Positions 1-9,709 of a stretch of DNA of 64,000 bases are shown piece by piece. The notes under the pieces are model-generated. The model did not search any database, was not told the origin of the DNA, and saw nothing but the letters and a program-made list of their open reading frames with translations. Each line of letters opens with the position of its first letter. The stretch's first letter is position 1. Source of the stretch: Balamuthia mandrillaris (taxonomy: Eukaryota; Discosea; Longamoebia; Balamuthiidae); assembly GCA_031835245.1 (NCBI GenBank), contig JAVKOQ010000014.1, positions 147,001-211,000 of the forward strand, in the 5' to 3' direction. The translations under genes were made by a program, and so were the position numbers.

Positions 1-2735
1 AGGTGGCACACATCAGCGCCAATGTGACCAGGGCTAGTCAAGCCGACCTGAGCGTTCATGTTGGCACCGTCCATGTAAACCAGTCCTCCGTTCTCATGCA
101 CGACCTTGCAAATGTCGGTGATACTCTCCTCAAACACGCCGTGCGTGCTCGGATAAGTTACCATCAGTGCACAGAGCTTCTCCTTGTGCTGCTCTGCTTT
201 GGTCCTCAAATCGTTGAGGTCGATGTTGCCGTCCTTGTCGCAGGCCACAATGACGACTTTCAGTCCGGCCATCACGGCTGTAGCAGGGTTGGTGCCGTGA
301 GCGGAGACGGGGATGAGGCAGACGTTGCGGTGGCTCTGCCCTTTCCGTTGATGGTACTTCTTGATGCAGAGCAGCCCGGCGTACTCTCCCTGGGAACCAG
401 CGTTGGGTTGAAGGCTGGCTGCATGGAAGCCCGTAATGTTGCACAAGTGTCTTTCCAATTCTTTTTGCATTTCGATCATACCTTCAGCCTATATTTTACA
501 GAAATAATCAGTACAAGAAACATGAAGAAAGAGTGGAGAAAGAATAAGAAAGCAAGAAAGAAAAATACCGCAGCAAGAGAGCCATAGGGATGAAGGTTGT
601 TGATCTCAGGCCAAGTGACAGGTAACATTTCGGACGTGGCATTGAGCTTCATGGTACAAGAGCCCAATGGGATCATGGAAGTGTTAAGGCCCAGATCCTT
701 CCACTCCAGCCGATGCAAGTATCGCAGTAGCTCATGCTCTGTGTGGTAGGAGTTGAAGATGGGATGTTGCAAAAACTTGCTGGTACGTGCGTGTTTGCTG
801 CCCTCGAAGTTTCCTGTTCCTTTACCGCCTTTTTTTTTTTTTTTTGCAAACAAAAGCCCAAAACAGATTTTAAATAAAGAAAATTAAAAAATGAAGAAAA
901 CAGTGAGGGGAAGCCAAACTTACGTTGGAGGAAAGTAGAGAGATTAGAAAAGTCAGTGGTGGTTTGGCCCTTGGCTTTGGCCAAAACTTGGAGAAGCTTG
1001 CGCACATCTTCCTCAGTGACAGTTTCGTCAAAGGAAAGAGTGACGGTGCTGCTGTCCAGCTTTCGAAGGTTTAGGCCCTCCTCTAGAAAAGCGGAGTAGA
1101 GCTTCTCTGCATCTACCCCGTTGATACGAATAGTATCAAAGAAAGGTTCTTGGCCGACATTGTACCCTACACTTTGAATGTCAGGAAAAGGAAACAAAAC
1201 TGAGGGAAAAAAGAAACAGAGAACGTACCAAAGCTAGAAAGAGCCGAAGCAACAGTGGTAGCCATATCATGAACACGACGGGCAATTGCAGTCAAACCAT
1301 CTGGTCCGTGATAGACCGCATACATGGCGGCCATGTTGGCCAACAAGGCCTGTGCCGTACAAATATTGCTCGTGGCCTTCTCCCTACGGATGTGTTGCTC
1401 TCTGGTCTGAAGTGCCATACGAATAGCTGGCTTGCCCGTTCTGTCTTTGCTCACACCCATGATCCTACCGGGCAACAAACGTTTGTGTCGGTCGTGGCAG
1501 GAGAGGAAGGCAGCGTGAGGTCCACCAAAGCCCATTGGTACACCAAAGCGTTGAGCAGAGCCAAAGGCAATGTCCGCTCCAAACTCTCCTGGAGGGCGCA
1601 TCATGGTGAGGGCCAAGAGATCAGTGGCGCAGCAAACAAGGGCGTCTTTGTCGTGTGCCCTGCGCACAAAGTCGTCATAGTCCTCGATACGACCATCGGT
1701 AGTGGGGTACTGCACGATGCAGCCGTAGAGGGGAGTTTGATCAAAGTCAAGGGTGCGATGGTCTCCCACCACTACCTTTACGCCAATTGCCTCCGCTCGT
1801 GTCTTTACCACGGCAATGGTCTGTGGATGACAGTCCTTACTGATGAAGAAGGTCTTCTCTTTCTCTTTATCTGCCGCTCCGCTTCTGCTGACGGTGCTGC
1901 CGCCACCACTGCTGCCAACGCACATGGCCATGGCTTCCGCTGCAGCAGTGGCCTCGTCCAACAAGGAGGCGTTGGCCACGGGAAGGCCCGTCAAGTCTGC
2001 CACCATCGTTTGGAAGTTAAGCAAGCTCTCTAACCGACCCTGGGCGATCTCTGCCTGGTAGGGCGTGTAGGGAGTGTACCAGCCGGGGTTTTCCAACATG
2101 TTGCGCTGGATGACCGGCGGCGTGATGGTGCCATAGTAGCCCTGACCCACGTAGTACTTGAGAGGGAGATTCTTCTTGCTGCCTGACTGTCTCTGGTTCA
2201 GCCGCTGCTTGAGCTCTTCCAACAGCTCCTTCTCGCCGCGCGGGTAGGGACGTTCCTGCTCCAACTTCAGAGGATGAGGCCTAAGGATGTTGCTGGGCAC
2301 CACTTTGGCCACGAGGGCGTCGAGGGAGGGTAGCTCCAGCGTTTTCAGCATCTCCTCCACGTCCTTGTCGCTCGGTCCGATGTGGCGTCTCACAAAAGTG
2401 TCCAATGGGGGAAACGTGATCGAAGAAGATGAAGATGACTTGGATGCAGATCCCTCTGTAGATTTGCTTTTAGCAGCAGAGGCGGCAGTGGTGTAGCACC
2501 GGAGGTGAGAAAGACCGGAAGTTGAAGAAGAAGGGGAGGCAAGAGCGAAAAGCTTTGAGCTGTGACGAAGAGCAGCGAAAGAAGCTGAAGAAGAGGAGGC
2601 AGAAGCAGCAGAAGGAGTGGAGAGAGCGGTGCTGCGCGGCGCTACGGAAGCGGCATTTCTGCCGAGCGTCACGTAGCGAGCGGGGGAGGAGGTGGTCGAA
2701 GAACCGGCACGTAGTGTGAGGTACCTGGCACTCAT
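1..2735 (-). CDS. GLDC: Glycine dehydrogenase (decarboxylating), P-protein of the glycine cleavage system; partial
   Basis: This is the PLP-dependent P-protein, which decarboxylates glycine and passes the aminomethyl group to the H-protein in mitochondria. Exons on the minus strand are about 2735-1229, 1166-924, 828-569 and 488 to the window edge, all with GT-AG borders that keep frame. The N-terminus ([11 protein letters not shown], then Ser/Arg/Ala-rich to about residue 100) looks like a mitochondrial targeting peptide. Family blocks visible include [79 protein letters not shown] and [13 protein letters not shown]. The PLP-lysine and the C-terminal part lie beyond the left edge, so the gene is truncated by the window, not broken. 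The match is strong along the whole visible length. A plus-strand open frame at 3-587 is only its shadow. Confidence 0.97.
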
Positions 2736-3358
2736 TTATGTTTTCTGATTTTGTGGAAAGGAAGTGAGTCTAGGATTCGATGTTGGAGGGTGAAAGGGGT
2801 TAAAAAAAATGAAAAGTGAAGCTCAAGTGGCAAAAATGTCTTTCTTGCTTGTTTGCCTACAAAAAAAAAAAAAAAAGGTAGCAGAAAAAAAAAAGAAGAG
2901 TACCTGCGTGTATGTGTGTGTGTTGAGAGAGAAAAAAAAAAGCAAAAAAGCAACAAAGACAAAGCACGCAAGCACAACGCACAAAGGATCCGGGCTTGAG
3001 TGTGGCTCGGCGGAGGACGGGAAATGCCGCTAAAGGAAAGCGTTCGCGCTATTTAGTTTTTTTTTAACCCCACTCCACCCCCCCTCTCTCCCTTTCTTCC
3101 TCTATTTCTGTAAATCTTCCTTACCTTAAAAGTTTAAGGTTACCTTAATTGCTGCGCTTCGATCGGGACTGGGGTCCTTCGCTAGAACAAATCTTCAGGC
3201 CTTGGCAAAATTGGACACGGATGGCTTTCTTTCGTGGCAAGGGACCCGCACAGCATTCCAAGCATTGTTGTCATGCCTTCTCCCTTAAAAAATTGGTGTT
3301 TAAAAAAATATGGGTAACCGGGTTCGATAATGGTTACATGTTACTATAGGAAAAATTC
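2736..3358. other. Intergenic/upstream region between GLDC and the next plus-strand gene
   Basis: This stretch is A/T-rich with poly-A runs and one (GT)n-like stretch, and it holds the GLDC 5' region. A coding-looking piece at about 3154-3285 (plus strand, in-frame TDGFLSWQGTRTAF) could be an upstream exon of the 3359 gene. I could not find a donor that joins it in frame. Confidence 0.4.
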
Positions 3359-4123
3359 ATGAAGGATGCAGGCAAGGCGTTGGGAGAGAAAGGTTTTCGT
3401 GTGCACGTGACCACCAGCGAGGAGGGCTTTGCCAAGAATCTCCCCGCCAACGACGTGGGCTTCATTGTCAGCGATCTAACGGTGGTTGCGCACACGCCAG
3501 CCCTGGTGGAGGCCATCTGGCACCACCATCAGTCCGGCAGAGGGCTCGCCATCTGGGCCGACAATGCCCCATTCGTCGCCACCGCCAATGCTATCTTGGC
3601 CAAGCTCAGTCCGAAAACGGTATTGCAGGGTATTTTTTCTCCCGTTCTTCTACTGTCGTTGTCTCTTTGTTTCTGATGTTTGCCTACTTAACTTTGGTTT
3701 TCAGGATACGATAGGGGCCACCTGTTGGCAGTAGGCAACGCTAGAAAGCGACGAAAGTTCGGTCGACACCTCACCAAGCTCTATGAAGGCGTTACCATCT
3801 GCTACCCCGAACCCACCGGCAAGAACCTCAAAGTCCTAGCCACCTCCTCCGACGGCCACCCTTGCATGCTCTACGCTGACTATCCCGACATCGAGAACCA
3901 TCAAGGCCGCATCCTTTTGGACTGCGGCTTCACCAAGCTCTACTGCCACTGGGATACCGCTGGCACGGCGCGTTACGTCAGGAATGTTTGCGTGTGGCTG
4001 TTGGGATTGGAGCACCGGTTGAAATATGGCATGCCTTTGCAAGGTCCGTTGAAGCTATCGGATGAAGGAGGAGAGGCGTCTTCGTCTTCTTCGTCATCTA
4101 TCTCTTCTAGCAAAGCCGGATAA
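3347..4123 (+). CDS. Conserved hypothetical protein, possibly a class I glutamine-amidotransferase-like fold; 5' end unresolved
   Basis: Two exons are clear: from an acceptor-like tatag at about 3345-3349 to about 3630, then about 3704-4123. The intron is GT-AG with a pyrimidine-rich end, and splicing makes the frame run TVLQG-YDRGHLLAVG. The protein alternates beta strands and helices (GFIVSDLTVVAH, GRGLAIWADNAPF, GRILLDCGFTKLY), which recalls a GATase1/ThuA-type Rossmann fold, but no Cys-His-Glu triad is evident. It ends in a Ser-rich tail. The first ATG in frame is 3362. The upstream context looks like a 3' splice site, so an earlier exon is likely and the true N-terminus is not known. I do not recognise the family with certainty. 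Its end lies about 80 bp from the convergent USP gene. Confidence 0.7.
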
Positions 4124-4200
4124 AACAATTGTTCGTGCTTGAAACGCACAATGAGCAGGAAGAGAAGCTAACGACGAAGAGAGAGAAGAATGGCGTCTGT

Positions 4201-6133
4201 TTATCGGAGATGCATTGTTAAAGCAATACCCACAAACTTGGCTCCTTGCTGCAAATAAGCACGTTGACGAGCGGGACAAAGGAAGAACTCATCCTTCAGC
4301 ACTTCCCTTCTGCCCAACGTCATATCGTGAAATGTCGAAGAGAAACTCCAACCATGGGCTCTGCACTCAAAAGTGATATTTGAGAAGAGTAAATCGGAGA
4401 TCGCGTTCACTTTTTCCTCTTCTCCATTTGCATCGTCTTCTTCGTAATCTTCTTCGATGTGTCCATCTCCCGCCATGCAAGCTGCTCCACTCCCAATCAG
4501 CATCATCATGTTCATTCGTTCAGAAGTTGTTAATAATGAAGATGAAGAAGAGGAAGCTGGTAACAACAAAGAAGACCGTTCTTCTCTGTTTCTTCGGTCG
4601 CAACGTTGCAAAGAAAGAGAGAGATAGGCATCGCTGCGGTCTTTCTTTTCAAGACAGAGCCGCCATCGGAGACCGAAACCGGAAAAGTGTCGCATGAGAA
4701 GAACGGACCCCTGAAGCTCGTTTACTCCGAACACAAATTCGATGTTGAGGTCTTTGTTTTGAAGAAGTGGAAGTTGATGCATGTCGTTCTTTGCTTCTTC
4801 GGAGGATGATGGCGATGCTTGGTTTCTATGTTTGTTGGGACCATTTTCTTCCATTTCAAACACCATCAATGCTTCTTCCAAACTTCGATCATCCCACGAA
4901 GACGGTTGTATACATCGATGTGTTTGCTTATCGTTTGCTCTTTTCTCCTCGTTCATAACTATTTTATCCTTTTCGCTTTCTGTACATTTTCCATTCGTAG
5001 GCTCCGCTTCTTCCACGTCTGCCATTGTTTTGATCGTTTTACCGTTCTTCTCCTTCTCCTTTTCTTTCATTCCTCTAAGACCGTTACTATGTTCACGAAA
5101 GTGCGCATTTCCCGATTCCAAATCTCTTCGAACCATCTCATCCACAACGCTTTTCTTTTCATAAAACAGGATGGAAGGTTGCCAATGAGCAGACAAGCAG
5201 CTCTCCACGACCGACTCCCAATTATGTCCCACCACTTTGACCTTCTCATCATCGAAGCAAAGCCACTCATTCAACGTGTAGCTGAAGAAATAGGCGGAGT
5301 AATGTTTACCGTAATAGCAAATCATTCCACGAAAGATATAGAGGTTACGATGATGAGGTGGATTGAGTCTTCCTTCTCTTCTTCTATCTGTTGGTATTGT
5401 AGCCTTTTTCATGCGAGAAAAAAAGCCAAGGCCAGACGAAGAAGGTGAAGAAGTTGAAGGTATGGAGGAAGAAGAAGAAAGAGACTTCTGATGAGGAAGG
5501 ATAAACTTGCTGTGATATACATTTGGATTATTTGACACGAGATGCGACGGTAATGAAGCAGAAGTAGAAGAAGAAAGAACTATAGGTGGGGGAAACAAAG
5601 TATCAGGAGAGGCTGGAGACGTAGCAGCACAAGTTGCATAGAAGATTGTGTTGAGGTCTACTTGAAGCGAGGAGATAGCCCGAAGAACAGTCTTGATGTG
5701 TTCGACGGGTGGTGTTGGTGAATCCCAAACGAGACTTACGGTGAACACTTGTGGATCATTATGGAGGAAGCGCTGATTTCTGTTTTTGCGCGTGCATCCT
5801 CTTGCCTTATTGTTGACATTAGTCTTTGTAAACAGAAGAAGAAAGAAAAGATAACACAGAAAAGAAGGCTAACCGCATCAGGGCATTTATGAATCTCAGA
5901 ATCGTTCAAAGTGGATAACAACAGGTCAAAATGGGATCTCAGGGCCTTGTTGTTAGCATAAAGGCTCCTGCAAGCCGTTCCTGTTAGAAAGAACCTACAA
6001 AAAAAAAACACCAGAGAGAATATACGATACCGCAATTCAGAAGTGTAGACATGGTACAGGAAAGAGGATGAAGTTATGGGTTCGCTGGTTGCGCCACATT
6101 GACACTCTGTCTTAATGGTAAACTTGTCTATCA

Positions 6134-6167
<34 letters not shown>

Positions 6168-7198
6168 AGAGGAGAGCAGAGAAGCAGATAGACAAAAGAG
6201 ACTTACTCTATCAAAAATATTCATAGCAAAAACTTTGTGTACACAACATGGCGGCTCACATAATGTCTCCACGTTTTTGTCTACTCCCATCAACACGTTG
6301 TGCACATAAGAGAGAACAGAAACCTGTTGTGGAACACGTTTCATTAATATACAGAGAAGGTTTTATGCAGTTTATGTTGTGAGGTGATGAAGAGACCGTA
6401 CCAACGTTTCTGCAGCATCATACTGCATTTGTTGACATGATGGAGAAAATTGAGGTAAGCAAAGGAAAGAAGGAACGAAGAGGATAGGAAGGAGAGGGAT
6501 GTAAACCATTTCTCCAGGCTTAAATAATTCCTCGTCCTGAAAGGAAGAAGAGAGAGCATTACGCAGAGCCGTTGGAGGCAGCATCGCCTCCTCTGAAAAC
6601 TCGTACTGCGTAAATAGAAACTGTAATGCATAATACCACGTGTTTGTTAATCTCTATTCACACAATACGAAGAAGAAGAAGAGGGAGAAGAGAAGAAGAA
6701 GAAGAAGAAGAACAAGAAGAAGAAGAAGAACAAGAAGAAGCAGAAGCAGAAGAAGAAGAAGAAGAAGAAGAACAACAACAAGGAAGAATGGTCAGAAGGA
6801 GGAGGATTAGAACAACAACAACAAGGAAGAGGAGGATGAACAAGAAGAAAGCGACGAGACAAAACGAAGAAGAAAGCAAAAATACCTTCAAAGCACAAAA
6901 GACACACGAAGTAGGATCCTGGTGATAATGCTGCTCATTCGTTACAAACTCACAGCGAAAGGACGTTAAGTGCCTTTTATTTATTTTCATCAGAACGAAA
7001 CAAAAAAAACCAAAACAAAACAAAAATGTACCAAAGCGATTGAATAACAACATTCAAGAAACAGTTGTTGTCTCCAGCACTATTGGTGAGTCCTTTGGCC
7101 TTGGTGGTGGTTTGCAGCAAGCCCAGGGCGTCTAGTTTCTTCTGAGGGAATAAGAGGTCGTGCTCTGTCGTACCACGAGCGCTTGGAGCTGCCCCCAT
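4201..7198 (-). CDS. Ubiquitin carboxyl-terminal hydrolase, USP family (USP53/54 or plant DUF629-type branch)
   Basis: This is a cysteine protease that removes ubiquitin. Eight exons, about 7198-7032, 6973-6886, 6605-6507, 6422-6402, 6323-6207, 6110-6032, 5967-5874 and 5823-4201, join in frame to about 760 residues. The Cys box near residue 38 reads GLTNSAGDNNCFLNVVIQSLW, with the catalytic Cys in DNNCF. Then follow CVFCALK, a GEM-YDAAET block, CEPPCCVHKVF and CQCG, which are zinc-finger-like Cys pairs. The His box reads GMICYYGKHYSAYFFS. The C-terminal third is acidic and charged and probably disordered. The start at 7198 (MGAAPSARG) is chosen because upstream sequence is a (GA)n run; an in-frame extension to 7420 is open but less convincing. 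Exon 4 is only 21 nt. The ankyrin gene diverges from it upstream. Confidence 0.88.

Positions 7199-7200
<2 letters not shown>

Positions 7201-7240
<40 letters not shown>
7201..7240. repeat. (CT)n microsatellite in the USP/ankyrin divergent region
   Basis: An uninterrupted TC/CT run of about 38 bp lies directly upstream of the USP start (GA on the USP coding strand). Confidence 0.95.
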
Positions 7241-7632
7241 TCTTTCTACTTCTCTCTCCGAATTTTCCTTCCCCATTCGAAGCTCTTTCTTTTCCGCCAG
7301 TTCGAACCAAGGTCCATGCAGTTTATCCTGCACAGGTGCCGCAGGTTCAAATCCATCTCTCTGCAATTTCTCCGTCAATAATAATGCGTCGGTTCGAAGC
7401 CCGCTGCGCTCCGTTTGCAATTACTTGGAAAAAAAATTTCTATTTACTCACGTGATCCGTCGGTTAATCTTTTGGTGAATTTGTAACGCTTTATGGTTGT
7501 GTGGCAAAAAGAAAGCGAAACTATGTTCAAGAAGAAGAAGGACAAAGGAAAAGAGAAACAAAAACAGCAGGAGGAGGTTGGACAAGGACTCACCTACTCC
7601 CAATCGTTTCTTCAACTCATCATTTACAACAG

Positions 7633-9223
7633 GCAGCAACCACCCCATTATGGGCAGCAAGTTACTGGGGTCATGCTACTATTGTTCAGATGCTGCTTCC
7701 TCGGATGGCGGCTGGTGCGTGCGATCTTCCAAACCAAGTCAAGTTCTTCCCCACGCTTCACTTTCTCTTCCCTTCATTCTTTCTTTCTGATTTTTCCTTT
7801 GTGCTCTACAGAGTGGGGTTACTCCTTTGATGGTCGCCTGCAATAGGGGTCACAAAGACGTGGTAATGTGCTTGTTTGAGGGCGGCGCTAACCTCGATAC
7901 AGTCACTGGAGTACGTTCCTTTCTCGTTTATCTCTTTATTCTACGGTTAACCTTAAAAAATAATGCAGGCAGGGAACTCTGCTCTTCATGTAGGATGCAG
8001 CGGGGGCCATCCAGACGTCATTTCGGCGTTGTTGCACGCTGGTGCAAAGCCATTTCGTAACAACGTTTCTATTCGATCTGTTTATTTGGGCACTTTGTTG
8101 CTCTCGGCTTAACTTCTTTCTTCTTGTCCCTTTCATGTTTAGTTCGGACAGACTCCCGTTGATGTGGCGAGCGTGTGTGGGCATGAACGTACTTTTAGGC
8201 ACACATTTGAAAAATCACCGGAACTAAAGGAAGAAAGTGGCTCGCTCTCTTATCACCAACGTGAACTTATTAAAGAATGTGGAGCAAACACTCCCTACCT
8301 CAGTAGAGTATACAAATTGCTGCGAAAGGCGTCACCAAATGTTAGGGCTTCTTGGGTTTGTTGCTTTCAGCAATTATCTTCTTGTTCTTTTTCTTTCGTC
8401 TTATTTATTTACTTCATGAAGGGCGCAACACCGTTGAGCATTGCTGTTAGAAAAGGTTCTCTGCCAGTTGTAAAAGCTCTTCTTCAATCTCATGCTGATG
8501 TATTTGCTATGGACGCGGTAATCCTTCTCTCTCTGTCTCTCTGTCTCTCTGTCTCAATCCACTATAACTGGTGGGATATTGGTAATGTAGGATGGCAAAA
8601 CGGCACTTGTGCAAGCCATTGATTACCATCACACCGATATTGCACTCTTGTTGCTCGAGCATGGAAGCGATGTCAAAGCACCATACTATGTACTTGTGCC
8701 TTTGGAGCACTTCTCTGTCTCCCTCTCCCCGCTTATCTCTCTCTCTCTCTCTCTCACTCTCGGCTTTCTCTTCGTCCCTCGTGTTTTTTTCTATCCCTCT
8801 TTCTTCCATTCCTCTCCTCCATTTTGTTTTTGTTTATTCTGAGACACATGAACGCACACTACAGAAAGAGAGCCCATTGATAAGAGCCACCTACAATGGT
8901 TGTTTTGAATTGCTAAATCCTCTGTTAGAGTGTGGAGCGGATCCGAATGGATATAACGCGGTTCGTTATCACACATCAACTCAACTGATAAAACATCTAA
9001 CCAACAATCGTCAAATCCCTTTCAGCATGGCTGGACTCCTTTAGCCTTTGCAATGAACAGGGGCTTCATTGGCTCTTTCAAAACCTTGTTGGCCGGTGGC
9101 GCCGACCCCCTCTTCAAGTACAAAAGCGACTACAAGTCGGCATGGGAAACAGCCCACTCCAACCCACCAAAATACCAGCCGTTCATCGCTTTGATGGAAC
9201 CCTATTGCTCCAAGCCCGAATGA
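7633..9223 (+). CDS. Ankyrin-repeat protein, one repeat per exon; 5' end unresolved
   Basis: Eight exons are visible: 7633-7737, 7812-7910, 7969-8064, 8143-8355, 8422-8517, 8591-8689, 8865-8960 and 9026-9223. Every length is a multiple of three and every intron is phase 0. Each exon carries one ankyrin unit beginning TTPLWAAS, GVTPLMVAC, GNSALHVGC, GQTPVDVAS, GATPLSIAV, GKTALVQAI, SPLIRATY or GWTPLAFAM, with the usual G-H/D helix turns and ADP/ANL loops. Exon 4 carries an extra 38-residue insertion. There is no catalytic domain, so it is probably a protein-interaction scaffold. No ATG lies in frame before 7633. A start at 7493 (MVVWQKES, other frame) would need an extra intron. The C-terminal tail ends YCSKPE. 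Confidence 0.88.
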
Positions 9224-9365
9224 CAGAGTCGAGCAAAACGACTCCTCGTATATTTTCCAAGACGACCCGATTGCTGAAGCTATTATATTCATGCGCGCGT
9301 TTCCTCTCACCTATTAGATGACTGTAAATAAGCATTACAAAAAAAAAAAAGAAAAGAAGAGAAAA

Positions 9366-9698
9366 ATGGGAGGAACGCAAGCCAAGCTCAAGAAGGTGGT
9401 GGAGGACCCGCAAAACCTGTACAATCTCGTGGACCTTTTCGAAAGCTACGACAAGAACGGATCGAAAGGAATCGACAAACGCGAGTTCAAACACTTTGCC
9501 AAAGACTTTTTGCGGCAAACCACAGATACACGCGGCGAGGATGCGGAGGAGATACTCAAGTCGAGCGATTATGAAACATTTGAACAGAACTTGTTTGTAA
9601 AGGTGGACAAAGATGGTGATGGGCTGGTCACCTTTGAAGAGTTCAAGCAAGCCATCGTGAGCTGGCATCACGAGGGAACTAACAAAACGGAAGAGTAG
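9366..9698 (+). CDS. Small two-EF-hand calcium-binding protein with N-myristoylation-like N-terminus
   Basis: A single-exon protein of 110 residues. Loop 1 (DKNGSKGIDKRE, about residues 29-40) and loop 2 (DKDGDGLVTFEE, about residues 79-90) both have the canonical D-x-[DN]-x-[DS]-G...E ligand pattern, so two calcium sites are expected. I start at the ATG at 9366 because MGGTQAK fits the N-myristoylation pattern (Gly2, Ala6). An in-frame ATG at 9318 would add a Lys-rich 16-residue extension and hide that glycine. The stop lies only 11 bp from the convergent ZNHIT2-like stop. The likely role is calcium-dependent membrane association; the exact family is not certain. Confidence 0.88.
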   Translation: MGGTQAKLKKVVEDPQNLYNLVDLFESYDKNGSKGIDKREFKHFAKDFLRQTTDTRGEDAEEILKSSDYETFEQNLFVKVDKDGDGLVTFEEFKQAIVSWHHEGTNKTEE

Positions 9699-9709
9699 GA
9701 GTCCATCGA

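Noticed and set aside
3-587. 194-codon plus-strand open frame
   Set aside because: Antisense shadow of glycine decarboxylase; the minus strand gives the conserved protein.
4819-5448. 209-codon plus-strand frame across the USP C-terminal exon
   Set aside because: Shadow of the USP exon, which carries the conserved His box on the other strand.
6626-6925. Plus-strand Glu/Arg-rich ORF
   Set aside because: A (GAA)n stretch in a USP intron; no conserved content.
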